A DNA stretch of 64,000 nt from Orbilia blumenaviensis (lineage: Eukaryota; Ascomycota; Orbiliomycetes; Orbiliales; Orbiliaceae), in contig JAVHNS010000008.1 in the NCBI GenBank assembly GCA_036872755.1, positions 124,001-188,000 on the forward strand, in the 5' to 3' direction. The notes beneath the pieces are model-generated. The model did not search any database. It saw only the letters and a program-made list of their open reading frames with translations, and was not told the DNA's origin. Made by a program: the position numbers and the translations under genes. Each line of letters begins with the position of its first letter. Within the stretch, counting starts at the first letter, position 1. Of the stretch, positions 61,094 to 64,000 are shown piece by piece.

Positions 61094-63085
61094 ATGCCGG
61101 CGACTACGAGAAGCCAGCAGCGTGTTAAAGACTTGGCTGACAAGCGGTCGCCAAGCTCCCCGAACCCGGCAATTGGCGAAGACCCTCTCCGGAGCTCATA
61201 GTGCGAGCTTCGGTTTGGCGTCGGATCCATCGCGCCGGAGGTAAGGGATGTGAAGGAGGTAAGGGAGGAACATCGTCGGTTCCTTTCTCGTCGTTTGACG
61301 AGAGCTCCCCCCAAGGTAGGTGGTCTTTGATCAATTGATTTCTTTTTATTCTTTCCGTCGCGTCGAAGCATCAGCTTGCTCTCCATGTCTACCGCTCAAA
61401 GATGTATCATTTGCTATGAATATTCGATCGACGCGTCATTGCTGCTTTCTTCATCGAGATTACTCCTCTCTCCTCCTTCCTGCGCTTTATCTCCTTACAT
61501 GCAACCTGCGATTGAGCTTCATAATATGGTAAATTTCATCATCGAGATTTTTCTCGTTGCTGGTTTTTACTATCAAGCTTCACCTTTGTTCTGGGCCGCA
61601 TTATTACACTTGTCATAGTTGCTCGCCTGCAACAATGACTTTTCCCCAGCAACGACTTTTTCGAGTCATCATTCAACAGCCCCATTTTTGGAAATTTCGT
61701 TGCTGGCTCGCAACAGCTTGCTCCCCTTCGCACTCCTAGCAGAATTTCTACTATTTTATAGCCTTCGTTCTGCCCCCCTTCTATTAGCAATGTCTTCGTT
61801 CTATATGATTTAGAACATCTCTCCAGCACCATATCTTCCATCTCGTTGAAGCATGAGTCTAACCCAACATTTTCCTGTCATTTAGCAAGGGGAAGGAAAA
61901 GTCCCATCGGCGGTTTCACTGCCGTGGGATTTTTGCAAGAGATTCACGGCGGAGGAGGTGGCTTGGCTGTTTGACGACGGCTATAGCTACGAACCTCACG
62001 CCAATGATACTCTCTTGTTTTTCAGGGCCGACGAGAGAAAGAGGTGGGAAGAGGCCCCGGGATCGGTGTTGGACGAGGAGGTCCTGAGACTGGGGTTTTT
62101 ACGGGGTGATTCCTGGTTACCCCGTTACAAATACGAACTCAGGAGGTATGGTCGCACGCTGATGAAGAGGGAGAGAGACGAGGCGTTGAGGAAGGGGGAT
62201 TTGTTCCGGTGGGCAGTGGGCCCGGAATCGCGACGAGTTCTGGAGGAAGCGAAGGAACTCCTCACCAACACCGGGGGAGGGAGAAGTGAAACCGGGAAAA
62301 GGAAGAGGGAAACGGCGAGGGTGGGCAATCCCGACCCTGAGTACCGTCCTGCGGCTCCGGAAGCGAAGCGGCGTAAAGTCGCTCACCAGGCCGCATCCAA
62401 ATCTGTTCAGCACCACGGGGAAAGAGACTTCGTGATGACGGATAGAGTGTGGGCGTTACTGGCCCCAAATCGTGTCCAAGAGCCGGCCGAGCGCAACATG
62501 GGGGTGATTCCTCGCAAGGCCCCGATGAAAGGACAGAAGAGGGAACGGGAACCCGACACTGAAGTTCCTGAGCGTCGTAAACGGACTCGGAAAGCAGCAA
62601 CCGAGCCCGCAGAGGCACCTGAAGCCCAGGTTGTAGCGCCAGCTGCGGCTCCGGCGGCAGTGCCAGATGCAGGGCAAGAGAGCTGTGGCTGGAGAGAAAA
62701 CGACGGCAGCGTATGCGGGAGTGTTTTCTCTAATCGAACGGACTTACAGAACCACGTCCTGGGTAGTCACGTGCCGGCGAGAAATGGCCTACCCCAAGGC
62801 CAATCGAACTGGCTGTGTCGATTTGGGAGGTGTGCACATACGTATGACACGAGCAGGAAGGAGTCTGGCGTCTATGGCAAAGCCGACACCTTGAAGTCTC
62901 ACATACGATTTCTGCTAGACGTGAGGGAGTTCGAATGCAGGTTCAAGGACTTGGGGTGTCCAAAACGATGGAATCGTCTCAACGATATGAACACCCACGC
63001 AAAGAGGTGTAAGTTCAACCCTGAGGCTGTTCGGAAGAAGAAGCCCGAGTCGGGGACGAAGAAGGCTCGGGGGGGCAAGAAGTGA
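61094..63085 (+). pseudogene. C2H2-type zinc-finger protein gene with an in-frame TAG near its start
   Basis: The main exon (61886-63085, 399 codons plus stop) has no ATG for most of its length and begins right after a TTTAG acceptor. An upstream block, 61202-61315, ends at a donor (GTAGGT) in matching phase, and an ATG block in the same frame starts at 61094. The two upstream blocks are separated only by TAG at 61199-61201, so the reading is M...LRSS, stop, CELRFGVGS... I found no in-phase intron that removes the stop. The protein has a conserved-looking N-terminal part (FCKRFTAEEVAWLFDDGYSY), a basic middle with several KRR-type signals, an Ala/Pro linker, and three C-terminal Cys/His fingers (62684-62770, about 62810-62915 and about 62932-63010; the last ends H-x3-C). 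It is either a recently broken DNA-binding gene, a gene with an unmodelled 5' end, or a readthrough case. The long intact main exon argues against an old pseudogene. Confidence 0.6.
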
Positions 63086-64000
63086 GTTCCGAAGAATGGC
63101 TGAAGGGAAGAGCGCCAGAGTTTTGAGCACCCCAAGGCTACCTCGAGAAAAGATACAAACCGGAGGCGGGGACCAAAGAAGGTTAAGTAGAAAGATGCTT
63201 TGATGCGACTTCCGGTGAAACTTGAACTCGGGACTGTTGGTTTATGACAGATGGTCCAGTGAAGGTCTCGTGGAACCGGGTTCTGTTGCGTCTTAGTGAC
63301 TTCAACGTTACTCGTAAATCCTTCTCTCCTGCTATTGTCAATTACCCGGGGCGTATCCTTCAAGCATATAGGTGAAGTATGAAATTTGTCCATCTCTTTA
63401 ACCCGGGGGGAGCGAGGCCTAGATTTCAGACCTGCTTAAGTCGAGCTTTTAGAGAGTGGACTTTCGCCGTGATTTGACTGACGGACCAAGCGAACCCTAG
63501 GGAATCGAGGAAGATCATATGGAGCCCTAACGCTGTCTGTTTTAAGAGAAGTATCCCAATCCAGATCCCAATGGGGCGGGCGGGGGACCAGGCCTTCCCG
63601 AATGAATACCCTGGTCATATTTATGCAGAGCACGTTTGGTTTCGGTCAGACGTGGGTGGGCTTGGAGGGCATCTGCAGTTCGTCATTATCTTTTTTTTAA
63701 AAAAAAAAAATCCAAAAAAAATTGAAAATAGAAAATCTCCTTGGGGAGCCATTGTGGCGATGGCAATCCAGGAGGCCTAAAAAAAATAAAACCGGAGGGA
63801 GAATGGCGGTTATTGTTTTTGTAAGTTGGCTCCCAATTAATCAGCCTTTGGACTACGAAGACACTTGCTAACTAATATCGATCTTTGACAGGTTTTCTTT
63901 CTTGATTTTCCTTTCTTTTTTTGATATTTTTTTTTCTCGTCTTTTTTCGGTCGTTCTTTTTTCGTTTTTGTTCTTTTCCGCTCGGACGCAAACGAGTACT
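63086..64000. other. Right flank
   Basis: 3' flank of the zinc-finger gene; no gene is supported. It holds a T-run to A-run junction (about 63691-63710) and T-rich sequence up to the window end, which may be the leader of a gene beyond the window. Confidence 0.6.

Noticed and set aside
60802..61386. Minus-strand 194-codon frame with hydrophobic Val/Met runs and poly-Glu
   Set aside because: It is the shadow of the CT-rich leader and first exon of the plus-strand zinc-finger gene.
1..64000. CRISPR arrays, prokaryotic operons, rRNA genes, transposase or reverse transcriptase genes
   Set aside because: No regular direct-repeat/spacer array, no polycistronic layout and no catalytic motifs of these kinds were seen; the window is nuclear fungal DNA.

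Overview
The window looks like nuclear DNA of a filamentous ascomycete (Pezizomycotina). Most introns are 48-231 nt and begin GT, several have a TACTAAC or CTAAC-type branch site (for example 7714-7720), and they join open frames exactly in phase. The families seen (an Nto1-type BRPF scaffold, C2H2 regulators, F-box and BTB proteins, an AhpD-like protein, very long Pro/Glu-rich disordered proteins) are typical of that group. I cannot name the species. All exon models were built by hand from splice signals and reading-frame continuity, with no database search.

Layout. 1-6324: no convincing gene; stop-dense, TA-rich sequence with microsatellites and a composite (TTC)n-T29-G23 tract. 6325-8252 (+): 4-exon gene for a 511-aa Cys/His-rich coiled-coil protein of unknown function. 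10675-15387 (+): 6-exon NTO1 homologue, the PHD-finger scaffold of a NuA3/Mst2-type histone acetyltransferase complex. 16179-17607 (+): 2-exon BTB/POZ-like protein with a C-terminal hydrophobic segment. 17608-21729: TA-rich desert. 21730-25543 (-): 3-exon C2H2 transcription factor. 25544-41967: about 16 kb without a convincing gene. Its left half carries long homopolymers (A24, A22, A38, T23, T43, A40) and its right half is a stop-dense TA-rich desert. 41968-43000 (+): AhpD-like protein ending in a peroxisomal AKL signal. 43834-50457 (-): 5-exon gene for a 1875-aa Pro/Glu/Lys-rich, largely disordered protein. 51872-52079 (+): weak candidate for a 48-aa membrane protein. 54883-55999 (-): 3-exon gene, 329 aa, unknown. 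58113-59951 (-): single-exon F-box protein. 61094-63085 (+): zinc-finger gene with good splice signals but an in-frame TAG in its first coding segment.

The genes do not form a pathway or a recognisable biosynthetic cluster. They are scattered housekeeping or regulatory genes (chromatin, transcription, ubiquitin adaptors, a peroxisomal candidate) in gene-bearing islands separated by TA-rich, stop-dense blocks. Those blocks resemble what repeat-induced point mutation or methylation-driven decay leaves behind, but I did not recognise any transposon protein. The most unusual items are the disordered protein with recurring Trp/Phe-Gly motifs, the Cys/His-rich orphan, the broken zinc-finger gene, and the cluster of C/A-T/G homopolymer junctions near 28 kb.
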